From positions 1 to 64,000 of the forward strand of contig JAENRP010000190.1 in assembly GCA_024741835.1 (NCBI GenBank): 64,000 nt of DNA, in the 5' to 3' direction. Made by a program: the position numbers and the translations under genes. Under the pieces are notes generated by a model that saw only the letters and a program-made list of their open reading frames with translations, searched no databases and was not told the DNA's origin. This stretch comes from Diplocarpon mali. Lineage: Eukaryota > Ascomycota > Leotiomycetes > Helotiales > Drepanopezizaceae. Shown here in pieces: positions 1 to 12,100 of this stretch; the first letter of the stretch is position 1, and each line of letters opens with the position of its first letter.

Positions 1-68
1 ATCCCCGTGGTCTGCACACGCCACCAGCCCAGCATCCTGAGCAGCCGGGACATCTCGTCTTGGGGGAA

Positions 69-92
69 GCTCTGCTCTGCTCTGCTCTGCTT
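69..92. repeat. Pentanucleotide microsatellite (GCTCT)n
   Basis: About four and a half perfect copies of GCTCT lie in tandem. It is an ordinary short microsatellite outside coding sequence. Confidence 0.85.
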
Positions 93-509
93 TAGCCCTG
101 GGATGGCATGCTATGCTACCCTCTGCCCATGCCAGCCATGCCATGACCCCGTGCGGTGCTGCCCCTCTGATCGATAGCCCCTCCACCGCACGAGAAGAGA
201 GAACCATTGGACCAGCTCGGTATCATTCAAATAGAGCCCCCCCCCTTCCCCCCTCCTCGACTGGTGAGATGACATCCTCGACTGGCCCAGACCCCGTCCA
301 AGTTCCCCCTGCCGCCAATCTAGCCGCGGCCCCACCCCGCCGACCAACGCCAAGTGCCTGGGCACCGTAGCGTTCTCGACGCAGCCTTGTTTCTATGCCA
401 TCTGTCGCTCGTCGTCCCGAAAACCTCCATGACGCCCCTCCACAATGTGTCGCCGTCTCGCTTTCACATTCCAGACTGAGATTCAGCTTCTGGAGCCAGC
501 AGGACCTGC

Positions 510-618
510 ATGACCAGCACGACCAGCACCACCAGCACGACCAGCAGCAGAACCAGCTCGACCAGCTCGACCAGCACGACCAGCAGCAGGACCAGCTCGA
601 CCAGCTCGACCAGCACGA
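510..618. repeat. 9-bp minisatellite, GACCAGCWC-type units
   Basis: Roughly a dozen imperfect copies of a 9-base unit (GACCAGCAC / GACCAGCTC, with CAGCAGCAG variants) stand in tandem. A higher-order duplication is visible: the block ending GACCAGCAG-CAG appears twice. All three frames stay open on one strand, giving Asp-Gln-Leu/His or Thr-Ser-rich translations, but no flanking conserved protein supports coding. Confidence 0.85.
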
Positions 619-786
619 ACCCGTCGAGACATCTAGCCGTGTGCTGCCCACCGTCCTGCGTGTGTTTCCCCGCCGTTGCCCCTGCCGACAATCGTCTTGT
701 TGCGCCGCACCTGTCAGGGCACCACGGGAAATACTTCCATCGCTCCCTCGAGGCCCGGACACCCGTGAGCCATCACCCCTTTCACC

Positions 787-1895
787 ATGGCCGCCAACCT
801 GCACGTGTTCGACCCGCGCGGAAACATGACTTTCGTTCTCCAGAGTCTGGTCAGGGAGCCGAGGAGAGGCAGTTCGTTACTGTAGGTCATTCGCCCGGGA
901 GAGGGGGAGCCAGGTGGCGGCTGACCGCGCCACAGTTCCTACAGGCACCACCCGAGGAAACTGGCCAAGGTGTACATGCGTGTATCCTCCAAGCGGCTGG
1001 TGCGTGCTTCTCCTGTCTTCAAGGCCATGTTGAAGCATAGCTTTGTCGAGGGGGTGACGCTTCGCGCCACCGGCAGAGTCGAGGTGCCCCTGCCGGATGA
1101 CGATCCAGTCGTCTTTGGCTTGCTGATGGACATTGTGCATGGGACGAGGCGGAGGACGCCTCCGCCGCCCATGGACACCCTGTTCCTGACCAAAATCGCA
1201 ATCTTGGTCGACAAGTACCGACTTCAGCAGTACGTGGCGACCTACTCCGACGCATGGGTAGAGGCCTTGAGATGCGACCTGCCCCAAACCTTCAACGCAG
1301 ATCTGATGCACTGGCTATGCATCTCGTGGGTCTTTCGAAGGCCCATCGAGTTCAACCTCATGACGCGCGTCGCCGAGAGGGAAAGTCTCGGGCAGGACCT
1401 CGACACGTACTCGGAAGCGCTCGATGAGAACCTGCCCATACCACAGAGGATAATAGGTAGGTCGTATCGTCCACGTAGATTGCCACGCCGGCTCACCGTG
1501 CCAAAGACAGCATCTTGGCCAGGCGGATGAAGGCCATCCGGAATTCTTTCGATGTCATCGGGCGCTACATTGATGTGCTGCAAAACTCGAAACCCCGCTG
1601 CACGTCAAGTCGGAGCGAGTCGCACCGATACACATGCAACAGTATCCTGCTCGGCTCCCTGCTGGAAGGTTCAGCCAGGCTCGGTCTGTGGCCCCCGCCT
1701 GACGCACCATACCAGGACCTGAACTTCACATTCGTTGTACGTGAGATTATGCAGATCAATATGATCTCCTTCTGCAGCAAAATGGGCTACGCGAACCAAC
1801 CGACTGGCTCTCATGGGGTGAAAGCAGAAATCGGATCGGCTCTGGTGAAGTTGAAGGCGAGGTTTTCGGGACTCAGCCTGAAGGATTTCGATTAG
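787..1895 (+). CDS. BTB/POZ domain protein (fungal lineage-expanded type)
   Basis: Predicted protein of 331 aa in three exons: 787-881, 945-1460 and 1511-1895. Intron 1 (63 nt) has a GTAGGT donor and CTGAC branch; intron 2 (50 nt) has a weaker GTCGTA donor but restores frame. The N-terminus carries the FDPRGNMTFVL lead strand, followed by MRVSSKRLVRASPVFKAML, the signature of fungal BTB proteins, and later an LCISWVFRR helix and a CNSILLGSL segment typical of the C-terminal half. These families are usually scaffolds or possible Cullin-3 adaptors; the partner here is unknown. A degenerate paralogue lies convergently downstream (3039-2096), so the pair is probably an inverted duplication. Family call is firm, the intron 2 donor less so. 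Confidence 0.75.
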
Positions 1896-2095
1896 CAGCA
1901 TGGCTGCATGACGGTGGACGTCGGGCTAGCCGTCGCGAGACTCCGCAAGACCCTGTGTTCGTCTTGACGGCGCGGAGTCGTTCCGGAGATAGTGATAATC
2001 ATGACAAGATGAGAGCAGTTGTAGATTGCCGACTGCGTGAATCAACCACCTGACGGAAACACCGGCATAACGTGCTCCAGGGTCTGGCCAGCCGG

Positions 2096-3039
2096 TCAAT
2101 TTTTCGATGCCGGCCCTGGATGAGGGATCCCAAGACCATCGCATCGAAATATTGGTAGTTCCACTAGTGCATCCCCGTGTTCCCGCCCTGGGAGACTCGA
2201 GCGGCCGCAGGTGTACTCTCTGACCTGCACTTCCGCTTCGCGAGAGAATAATGCGCAGAGTAGCTTCCCGCTGCTTTCGCATTGCATCCGAATTTTGAGT
2301 CTCGCACAGTCCCTTGAGGACATCGGCCGGTTACTGAGGGCCGTCGAAGGGACTGGGAGAATCGGATCGGTCCCCTGGATCTCAATGTCTCGAGTCGCGT
2401 CTAAATCCGTGCTGTTACGGAGCCATTGCCGTGCGACAAGCTCGATTTCGGCAGCTGTTCGAAAGACCCAGGATATGCTGAGCCAGAGGAGAAGCGCGTT
2501 ATCGCCTTTCGGAATCTCAACGTCGTTGATGCTGTCCTTCAACGCACTGACCCACCTGTCTTGAGTGAGTCTCAACCGAGTTCTGAAATTGGTACTCGTC
2601 CACAGCCACGGCCAAAAGTGCGAGGAGCTTCAGGAGTACCGGGGAGGGAACCTTGCGATGTCTGGAGTGGATGATGTCCATCAAGATCGTGAGGGCAATC
2701 GCGTTATCCTCGGAAAGTGGTATCTCCACTTTGCCGTTGTCACGGAGTGCCACGGCCTCGGCCAAGTTGCCTGTGAGCATAGCTTTCAGTACTGGAGAGG
2801 CAAGCAACGTATGCATAGACTATATCCGCATGTGCATGTGAGTCTCCCTGGCAGGAGATTTACGAGGCCCTGTTGATCATCAGAAGAATGTAGGCATCCA
2901 AGCAGAACATAACTTAGAGAGCGGATCCGCGGCGCGTCGCTGGAGTTGCAACGATCGTAAGGGCTGCATGTACGCTGCCACTAGGTAGGATGAATGTTAG
3001 ATCTCCATCCGGGTCGAAGATCCGAGTTGCTGGAGCCAT
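2096..3039 (-). pseudogene. BTB/POZ domain pseudogene, paralogue of the gene at 787-1895
   Basis: The minus strand carries recognisable BTB segments in order: FDPDGDLTFILPSG (start codon about 3039), ASPVLKAML (about 2800), ILMDIIHSRHRK, VDEYQFQN and LSISWVFRT. Two lesions are visible. An in-frame TAG at about 2828 sits where the intact paralogue has a serine, just before the ASPV motif. A frameshift near 2565-2575 separates VDEYQFQNSVETHS from DRWVSALK, which are contiguous in the intact copy. The C-terminal third below about 2300 is scrambled between frames. Its start faces away from, and its tail toward, the intact copy. A functional gene using extra introns to skip both lesions is possible but would remove core BTB sequence. 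Confidence 0.65.
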
Positions 3040-3049
3040 TGGGATAGAA

Positions 3050-5161
3050 GGAGGCGATTCCCCCGACTCCTGATATACTCCCCTCAAGCCTCGGCGGTTG
3101 TCTGGGTTTTCCATGCCGGACCCAGATACGGTCGAAGAAGGCGCCCAGATACGGGAAGCGCGGACGCGTCAGGTGACTCCGGTACAGGATTCAGGACCTT
3201 TGCTTGAATGTCTCCCCGACCAGCCGAGCTCCCAGAGGCGGGCGAAGAGGCGACCCGCGTGTACTTGGAGATTGTGTAGGGCTGTGATGGTCGAGGAGAT
3301 GGATGAAGCAAACTGTAAATCTCCTTGCAGCCGGTAGGCTAAGCTTTTGCTGTGTTGACGCTAAGCCGTATTGCGGTTGAGCTTCGAGTCGAGAATAAGC
3401 GAGTCAAAATAACTACCCCTGGACCTGACGGGGGAAAAAGCCAAAGTGGAAGCAGATACGACGAAAAGAGGAACGATCGCGAATATCCAAGAGGACGCTC
3501 GCGAAGATTGGACGATTGTACTACTGTTGCGCCACGAAGTGACTGGATTGGAATACCTTTTGTTTCTGAGTCGGTCGAGGCATGTGGGGCCGCTGAAGGG
3601 CCGTACTGTAACGCGCACAGTCGGCCGAGGCCTCCTGGGCTGAGAGGAGAGCGATGAGCATGGCCGGGCTTACGGACGAGTGAGTCTCGGTGTGTTGGGC
3701 TCGGAGCTCAGCTCTAGCATCGGAAGGGAATTTCGACTTCAGCGATTTCAGCGTTGAAAGAATCCGCACTCCTACCGACTTTGCAACCCCCCGCTTGGAG
3801 AGCTTGCAAGGTCTCGGTCTCTCTGGGCAGAGCAGGTTGGACTGGAGTGCTTCTGCACAATTTGACCGAGCATGCCATCAACCGACGAAGTCGAATCGAA
3901 AGCAGGGCCGTATACTGGAAGATGACGAGACGTGCAACTCAACACGGAGGCCCACCTCGACTCTCCACCTTTCAGCAGACACTCGGTCGGACTAGGTATG
4001 GTATCGGTGGCCGTGAAGCACGTGTCGACTTGACGTTAGACCGACGCGTCGACTAGCCCGCATTCAAGAAATCTTTCCATCCCCTCGGGTCTCAGGAACG
4101 AGGATGGTCCCTTTCAGCTCTTTTTCGTGCCGGTTGTCACTCTCTCCCACGGTCGAGGTGATGCCTGGACGAATCTTGAATCAGGGGTGATTGCCTGAGA
4201 GAATCTAGTCGGAGCTATCCCGGAATTTCACTGCACTCTGAACGACATCTTCGGCATCTTCAGGCAGACTGTCCGATCTTTTACGGGGGCCTATCTCTCT
4301 ACTCATGGTCTGAGCCAGGGTCCTGGGTGCAGAAATCCGGCTACCGAGACTGAAATTCATACTCTCCTTGAAATGAATATATAGCAAGTAGTAATCNGTG
4401 GCTCATGATAGGTACCAATGCGATATTGCTGTATAGAAATGCAAAGGAACTACTGAGTCATGGTCGAGACCAGAGACTCATCTACAAAGCAGTAGCCACT
4501 CCATCCCAAAAGCTGACAACGAAACTGATACTTCGGCTGTGCCTGTATTCAGACTCGCCCGGGACCCTGACTGGGACGATGGCTGACCCCTTGGGATTCC
4601 CATATTTTCGTCAGGAGTGGCCAGCATAACTTGCGCCTCCTAGGCCCGTAAGATGACGTCCTCGGCGTCCTCGAACCTGTGAGACCTGATTCACAACTGG
4701 ATCCGGGACTGGTAGTAGACCGCGGTTGTCAAGCAGGACTTTCGACAAAGCGGAATCATATGCAGAACTCTTGAACACCTGCTTCAAGGATCACAACAGA
4801 TAGCAAGTTGTACTCCCTCGCCGACCCACCTTGGAGTTCAACTTCAGATTCCACCGGAGGGTGGAACACGCACCTGAGCAAAGTCTGACGAGAATCGGTT
4901 CCTGAGTCGCAATGTAAATTAGAGAATTGAGCTTTCGGGTCACTCGACATCTCCGCTTGGGAACTCCGGTTTCCGACGAGTTGAGATCTTGTATGTGGTG
5001 TGAACATGGATAAGGTCGTGGTCGACGCGAGAGACAAGCTAGTCCGTTTGAAGTGTAGCTCAGCCTTGCAAGGGGGGGAAAAAAAGTCTCAAGCTCATCC
5101 CGCTGGAGCATGATCGCGGCACCCCTCCCCCTCTTCACAGCGTAGTCAACGCGCCGACGAG
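3050..5161. other. Intergenic region without a supported gene
   Basis: Only short, mutually overlapping frames without motifs are present. One ambiguous base (n) lies near 4397. The last 100 bases are the likely leader of UTP15. I see no RNA gene or repeat. Confidence 0.55.
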
Positions 5162-6775
5162 ATGTCGCATCCAATTCAGAAGATCCAGCCCTCAAAATTC
5201 CCCGCCGGCCCGTCGCCCATCACCCCCGATCAGCGATACTGGAAAACCTTCAAGCACTCGCAGAATCTGCCATGCCAATCGCCCGTTACGCATATATCAT
5301 TTCCACCGCCTTCTCGAAATATCCTCCAACCTTCGAACAACGACTCCTTCGTGGTGACCACAGGCACCCGCGTGCAGATATACTCGATCCACACCCGGAA
5401 ACTGATCAAAACGATCACCCGCTTCTCAGATATTGCGCACAGCGCCGAGATTCGGAGGGATGGCCGTGTTATGGTTGCCGGAGACGATTCTGGGCGGATA
5501 CAGGTTTTTGATATGAGAGAGAGAGCGATTCTCAAAACTTGGGATGAGCACAAGCAGCCAGTATGGGCCACGAAATTCTCACCGATAGAGATGACAACTC
5601 TCATGAGCGCAAGTGACGACCGCACAGTTCGATTGTGGGATTTACCAAGCCAGGAAAGCATTACGAAGTTCATCGGTCATTCTGACTATGTTCGGAGTGG
5701 ATGCTTCTTGCCTGGGTCAATGTCAAACATGTTAGTGTCGGGAAGTTACGATTCCACTGTCAGGCTCTGGGATCCCCGAATGGCAACGAAAGCTGCCATG
5801 ATTTTCAAGCATGCTGCGCCAATCGAGGCAGTCCTACCACTCGAGTCTGGAACCACCATCTTGGCCGCTGCAGACAACCAGATCTCCGTCCTCGACCTGG
5901 TTGCTGGAAAGCCCCTTCATATCGTCAAGAACCACCAAAAGACTGTCACGTCGCTTTGCCTCGCTTCAAAGGGAACCCGGCTTGTGAGTGGAGGACTCGA
6001 CGGCCATGTTAAGATATTTGAGACTTCCGAGTGGAACGTGGTTGCCGGTGCCAAATACCCTTCTCCGGTCCTCTCCGTAAGCGTCGTTGCGTCAGGCGCA
6101 AATCAGGAGGATAGGCTTCTTGCCGTCGGAATGCAATCCGGAGAACTATCTGTCAAGACGCGCCTACGGGGCAAGGAAAAGGCAGAAGCGCGCGAGAAGA
6201 AGAAGGAGATGGACGCTCTGCTTGAAGGAACGTTGGACGTGTACGACGCGAGAAATAAGAAGCGGAAGAGGGCCGAAGAGATGACGAAGAAGAATCAAGA
6301 GGCACTGCAAATCGGGACCGGCAAATCTTCAGCCGTACAGAAGGTCCAAATTGAGGTTGAACGGAAACCTGTACCGGAGACTGTCTGGGAGCGAGACTTG
6401 CGCCAAGGAAAATACGCACACGCTTTGGACGCTGTGCTCGAGCCAAATCTACCATCCGCAAAGGTCTTCGACGTGTTTCAGGAGCTGAGATATCGGAACG
6501 CTTTAAAAATCGCACTGGAGGAGCGAGATGAGGCGACGGTTGTACCAATATTCCGATGGGTCACCAGATACCTCCCTTACCCACAGTACGCGAAGGTCAC
6601 CCACGAAGCTGCTGATCTACTGATTGATCTTTACCGGGAGCGACTTCTAGAGTCTGAAGCCATCGAAAAGTGTTTCAAGTCATTGCATAGAATTGTCGAC
6701 AAGGAGGCGGAAACAATCCAGCAGATGCTCCAAGCTCAGGGGATGCTTAAGCTATTGTTAGCGCCTAGGCCATAG
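5162..6775 (+). CDS. UTP15: U3 snoRNP-associated protein Utp15 (t-UTP/UtpA, SSU processome)
   Basis: Single-exon gene for 537 aa, the usual size for fungal Utp15. Utp15 belongs to the t-UTP (UtpA) subcomplex that binds nascent 35S pre-rRNA in the nucleolus and supports its transcription and 18S processing. WD40 repeats fill residues about 40-340; clear units end SASDDRTVRLWD, SGSYDSTVRLWD and SGGLDGHVKIFE. A charged linker with KKRKR-like basic clusters (about 345-385) follows. The C-terminal helical UTP15_C domain runs from VWERDLRQGKYAHALD (about 410) to the end. The start ATG follows a purine-rich context and begins MSHPIQKIQPSKFP, as expected for the family. Nothing unusual is seen. Confidence 0.93.
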   Translation: MSHPIQKIQPSKFPAGPSPITPDQRYWKTFKHSQNLPCQSPVTHISFPPPSRNILQPSNNDSFVVTTGTRVQIYSIHTRKLIKTITRFSDIAHSAEIRRDGRVMVAGDDSGRIQVFDMRERAILKTWDEHKQPVWATKFSPIEMTTLMSASDDRTVRLWDLPSQESITKFIGHSDYVRSGCFLPGSMSNMLVSGSYDSTVRLWDPRMATKAAMIFKHAAPIEAVLPLESGTTILAAADNQISVLDLVAGKPLHIVKNHQKTVTSLCLASKGTRLVSGGLDGHVKIFETSEWNVVAGAKYPSPVLSVSVVASGANQEDRLLAVGMQSGELSVKTRLRGKEKAEAREKKKEMDALLEGTLDVYDARNKKRKRAEEMTKKNQEALQIGTGKSSAVQKVQIEVERKPVPETVWERDLRQGKYAHALDAVLEPNLPSAKVFDVFQELRYRNALKIALEERDEATVVPIFRWVTRYLPYPQYAKVTHEAADLLIDLYRERLLESEAIEKCFKSLHRIVDKEAETIQQMLQAQGMLKLLLAPRP

Positions 6776-7806
6776 AGGGCAGTGCGATTCTGATTCTGTA
6801 GATTGCATAGCATGGCGTCTGGAGGATGAATTTCCTGGGCGGTTCTGAAAATACTGAAAATATGGCGGGCATCCAGGCGCATTTTCTGTGCCCCGTGTTT
6901 TACCTAATAAATCCATAATCGGATCTAACAATTGACATGATCTCATTTGTCGTCTTCTTCCTTGTCGATTTTCCAACACGTTTGTCCAGATGGCGAATGT
7001 TGAGGCGCTCTCAATATCTCGTAGAATGCACGACATTATGGATCAAACTGTCTTGCCCACTTCAGTAGGTTCTGTGGGCTGTTATGACTGGGAAATCGCG
7101 CTGCTCTTGCAGCACTACTCACTCGTCCAGGTGCCGTGGTCTCTAATTGCGATGTTCACATATCGGCTGCTGAGTGCTCTAGATCTCAGATCTTGGCCGG
7201 AAGAGTACAGGCGGGGATCGCGATCACGGGACCAGATTGCACATGCTCAACGTCAACGCAAGACTTCGTAGGCGCCTGCTTGCAGAAGCATGAACGAGCA
7301 GAGGTAATGGTCAGCAATGTTGGTCGAAGGGAGCATAGCGATCTCGAAAAAGCTAGGGATGCCCAAATGGACATGAGCCATAAATCTACATGTCCGCATC
7401 CCCATCGGCTCTCCCTCTCACGGCTGCTCGATCTCTAGGAGATGTCGTCTAAATATCCTCCGAGGCCGGAGTTCGCAAGCCGCGAGTGTGGAATACTCCA
7501 CCGCTAAAGCTGTCATGCTCACTCACGCGCACCGTCGCCGTCTACGCAGACAAACGCGTGGGATCGACCGTTGTACCTGGCTTGATCCATGCTCGATTGG
7601 TGAGGGGGAGGCTTCTCGCCGACAAATATGCGCACGGTGATATGAAGGGGTATTGCAAGGCGCGCAACGAGCAGGCATTGGGTGGAGGGATGGGAAGTGC
7701 GGTGGATACGACCAGATACTACTGTACCTCAACGGCCTGTGGTAGAGAAAAGACATATTCGTATATGTGATACAGACAATAATGTACAGATGGTGCGGTG
7801 GCATGC
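6776..7806. other. Intergenic region between convergent UTP15 and MRPL22
   Basis: It contains the 3' ends of two convergent genes. A 93-aa frame at 6990 (+) starts with a true ATG but has no recognisable motif. Nothing else is supported. Confidence 0.5.
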
Positions 7807-8886
7807 CTACCACGAGTAGTACTGTCGCTGAGCAGAGATGGGCCTGTCTGGTAGCTGGACCCAGACCTTACGCTGTGCCTGCTTTTCCTTACGTTCCTGA
7901 TCGAGACGGATCCGCGTCTTCTCCTCCTTCAACACGACAGTCAAGCCTACATCTGTTAGCTGGCGCGCGAGAATCTCGGTGGCACATCATACCAGTTGTG
8001 GCATTTATCATCATGGAGACTCGCCCTCTCGCTCTAAAATCAGGCGTCTTCGTGAATTTCCCTCTCCCAACCCAGGCCTGGTCCACGTACAGCGTTGTAG
8101 GGTTGGTCACCTTGACTCTCTTGCCATCCTTGGTCATGATCGTTACGGGGTGAAATTTCTCATCAGTCCCGATTCCCAGACCCATGCCCCGCCGCACAAT
8201 AGCTTGATTCCTGGCGTGTTCGAGGTGTTCCTTGACGTCCTTGGCGGCTTTCTTTTTGGAGAATCGCATCTGGACAATTGCCTCTTCGACAGTCTTGCCT
8301 GCGATCTGGTTTGCGAGCGGCATGAGCTTCTTGACAGACGTCTTGAAGTCGTGACTCTTCGCTACCAATACCCTCTCCTCTCTCTTCAATCGTTGCGTCT
8401 TCGTCAGTCGCCCCCTCTTCGTAATGTCCCGAATCACCATCTTGCGTTCCCACCGCTGTCTCGCTCGTGGTTCGGGGTCCAAAGCAGCTGCCATCGAACG
8501 GCGATTGCGTAGAGCCGGTTTGCCAGCTCCGACCGACTGGGCCTGTGGCCCTGCGACCTCCGCATCTTCGAAGATGGAGGACGAATCGAGACCACCTGGG
8601 ACAAGGGCTGGGGGGGCAGCCGCAGGCTTCTTTTTCAGGTACTCCTCGGTCAATGGGTTTTTCGGCAGAGTCGGCTTGGGTCCGGTATCTTTGGCTTTCC
8701 TCCAGTTAAACATGTCGTATATAGACAATGATCGCCGTTGAGCCCTCGGTCTGAAGAGTGATCCCGACACTCGCGGGGATACGAATGCGGCGGCTGAACA
8801 GCAATTAGCAGCTTCAAATAATACTTGGAACTTCTCCAATCAATACCTGATCGCGCGACCCGCCGCGATGGGACATTCAGGCTCAT
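7807..8886 (-). CDS. MRPL22: Mitochondrial large-subunit ribosomal protein uL22m
   Basis: Three exons, 8886-8847, 8793-7993 and 7946-7807, separated by a 53-nt intron (GTATTG donor, GCTAAT branch) and a 46-nt intron (CTAAC branch). The start at 8886 gives MSLNVPSRRVARSAAAF, a basic mitochondrial targeting sequence that matches how fungal uL22m proteins begin; the longer unspliced frame starting at 8839 is less likely. After an acidic/Pro linker, the uL22 fold covers roughly residues 130-290, with VEEAIVQMRFSKKKAAKDV and the RGRVSMMINATTGLTVVL hairpin completed only after splicing. The tail KTRIRLDQERKEKQ is typical of the family. Product: a protein at the exit-tunnel wall of the mitoribosome. 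It shares a short divergent promoter region with PRP24. Confidence 0.9.
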
Positions 8887-9172
8887 CGTCGCTGTTTTGA
8901 TGCGCTCTGCGCCGGCTGACCAACAACACGCGTATGAATTTGCATGAGCCACGTGATGTACAGTCTGGACCGCCGACTAGCGCGAGGCAAAGTCGCGAGA
9001 CTTCTTCGCGAGGCAGAGAGCACAACTATCTCCGCCGCGAACCACCATCTACTGATCGTCTTCATGCTTCACGTACGCGCTTGAAATGGTAACTCGGACG
9101 TTTCGCGATTCCTTTGGACGGTGATCCTGCGACCACCATTGTCGAGGTAAACAACCCCAGAGCATATTCGCA
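8887..9172. promoter_or_regulatory. Short divergent promoter region, MRPL22 / PRP24
   Basis: Only 286 bases separate the two divergent start codons, so both promoters must lie in or overlap this interval. It is GC-balanced and has no clear TATA box. The functional assignment is inferred from geometry only. Confidence 0.5.
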
Positions 9173-12100
9173 ATGTCTGATCCGGTGGGCGAAGATGGAT
9201 GGCTCGCCCTCGTCGATGAGGCAAGCAGGACAGCAGGCGACCTCGAGAGCAGGGTCCGAGTTGTGGAGCTATACAAACGGGCAATTGTCGCCGAGCCTTG
9301 GTCGATAAAGCTGTGGTTAGCATACTGCGAATGGTTTTGGTCTCTGTACACAGACTGCCAGAATGGCGACGCAGGATGGCCGCAGGAGGAACAAGAACTT
9401 GGCCAGCAGATATTCTCGCTACAGGAGGCTTTGGATGTCTGGCAACAGGGTGCGCAGGCAACTCAATACCGATTGAACGACAGCCATGAACTATTCAACA
9501 GATGGATATCGATCGAGCTTGAAGTGCTTTCGAGAGCGCCGACGACGGAAAGGATTGAGCGCGTCCGGCAACTATTCTTCGACCGATTGCTGATCCCGCA
9601 TGCTACCTGGGATGAGACATCGCAGATGCTATCGACGTTCGTTACCAAGTTCGACGAGGCTGGCTGGGAGGCGACTATGGTTGAGGCTACGAACGTGTCA
9701 AAGGCCGCGAAAGAACTTTACAGCAATCGCGAGTCACACGAATTGAAATTGCATCGCGCCGTGGAGTCCGGTGATCCCGAAGCCGTCAAGTTAGAGATGT
9801 TGGCATACTTGGCTTGGGAAACATTCCAGCCTTTCCGGAAGATAAAAAAAGGCGAGGCTTCGAGCCCGATGATTCTCTGCGTCGCACTTTACGAGCGAGC
9901 TCTATGCTCAACTTCGCTTGGCTTGGATTCCACGGTATGGGAAGATTATGTTGTCTATCTGACCAACAACAGGCATGTGGCAGAAGAGAATCAGCTCCCA
10001 AGGTTGCTTCCTGTCATTCAGAGAGCCACGAACCATTGCCCTTGGTCTGGAGCACTCTGGGCCCGGTACATACTATCTGCCGAATCTGAGTCTTTACCCT
10101 TCTCTACGATGGAACAGATCAAACACGCTGCAACAAACACTCGGGAACTGGATCGCGATGGAATCGACAGCGTGATCGAGTTCTATATTGCCTGGTGTGG
10201 CTACCTGAAGCGCCTTACAATGGTCGCCGGAGCGACCGATGATGATATTGACGTGGCAGAGATGGGACTTCCCACTGCTCTGGAAGATGTCCGAGAATGG
10301 GGGAAGCGACGGCATGGCGCGGAGTGGAAGGGAGACCCACTATTCCGAATCGAGAGAATCTACATCGAGCATCTAACCCACAATGGTTCATACGAAGAAG
10401 CGCGCAGTCACTGGAAGCGACTAGCGCTGGACGACGGCCCTGCAAACAATTACGAATTTTGGCTGCAATACTACCTCTGGGAATTGATTGTGCGAAACCC
10501 TTCCGGCCCACCTTCTCACGCCACGGGTGTCCTGATTCAAGCTATCAACCGTCGTACAGTGGACTGGCCGGAAAAGATCATGGAGACCTGTCTCCGCCAC
10601 TGCAACAACTATGAAGAGGTCGACACTCTGCTGAAGGTGATGGGTACAGTTCATCGACTCTCTCGAGTCGTTGCTGCCAGGCGAGCCAAGCAAAATGCCG
10701 AGGCTGCTGCCATGTATGCCCAGCAGCAACCTCAAGCGCCGGGGGAAATAGCAATTGAGCCCGAATCCCCTTCTGGCGCTCTGAAGCGAAAGCGCGAATC
10801 AGCGTCGGAAGATGCCGGCTTCAAGAAGAAGATCAAGGGTGCTGATCAAAGCTCGCCGCGAGACCAGCATCTCAAGCGTGATCGAGAGAACACGACGGTT
10901 GTTGTCACAAATTTACCCCCTGACGTTACCCTGACGAAACTTAGGCAGTACTGGAAAGAATATGGACATCTGAACAACGTAACCATGAAGACCGAAGCGG
11001 ACAAGCAATCTACTACGGCCCATTTGGAGTTCCGTACCCCCGAGGAAGCCCAATCTGCTCTCCTTCGAGATGGCAGATACTTCGGCGACAGACAGCTGCA
11101 AGTTACCCCTGGTACTGGTCTTACCCTGTATGTGACGAACTACCCTCCAACCACCGATGAAGCTTACCTGCGAGAACTTTTCAAAGACTGTGGTGAGATT
11201 TTCAGCGTGCGCTGGCCGAGTCTCAAGTTCAACACTCATCGAAGATTCTGCTATGTAACGTTCCGGACTCCTAGCGCCGCTGCTGCGGCAACTACACTCG
11301 ATGGCAAATCTCTAGGTGATTTTTACAAGCTGGTTGCAAAATACTCTGACCCTGCCGCGAGGAAGACCCGTGAAGGTGCTGTGGCCGAGGGAAGGGAGAT
11401 CCATATCACTGGTCTTGACTCGAGTATAACCGAGGACGAACTGAAATTAGTATTTTCGAAATATGGGGAGGTTGAAAGGGTCAACATTCTGAAGAAATAT
11501 ACTGGTGTCAGTAAGGGGGCGGCTTTTGTCGCTTTTGGGAGGAAGGAAGATGCTACTGCGGCTCTAGAGATGAACATGACCAAACTAAAATCCACAGTCT
11601 TGAGAGTGGAAACGTCACTTGACAAGAACTTTAAAACAACGTCGACAATTTTGGGCAAAGCATCTTCCGCCTCGCCTGCTCCGGACGGTGGTTCGGCCAT
11701 GTCGCCTTCTCCAGCTCCCGATGCACAACAAAATGTTCACACCCAGCACGCTCCAGCTCCAGGTGAAACATCGAACCGGACCATGTGTCTTTTGAATATT
11801 CCGGATACCATAAACGACGCTCGCGTCAGGGCCATTGTTGAACCTTATGGCGAAGTTGTCAAACTGGAATTGCGTCTTGATCACCAAGGTGCGATCATCG
11901 AATATGCGGATGCTGCATCAGCTGGTCGAGCGGCGCTGGCTCTAGAAAATCATGAGATTGTTCCTGGCCGCAAACTTGGGACAGGAGGAATGAAGGATCT
12001 TTTCTCTCAAAGAGGCGAAACCAGGACAGATCGGATACAAGTTGGCCGAGGCAAGAAGCCAGCCGGAGGATTCGTGCAACCCGCTGCCCCAATCAGGAGA

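Larger units (their letters stand above)
1..786. other. Left-edge region without a supported gene
   Basis: No convincing gene is visible. The stretch holds a GCTCT pentamer run near 69-92 and a 9-bp minisatellite at 510-618. Open frames here are driven by that low-complexity CAG-rich sequence. The last 100 bases are the probable leader of the BTB gene that starts at 787. Confidence 0.6.

Noticed and set aside
395..829. Long Asp/Gln/His-rich frame over the minisatellite
   Set aside because: Openness in several frames is explained by the 9-bp repeat, and no conserved flanking protein sequence exists.
6990..7271. 93-codon ATG frame downstream of UTP15
   Set aside because: No motif, overlapped by other short frames, and located in a convergent 3' flank.
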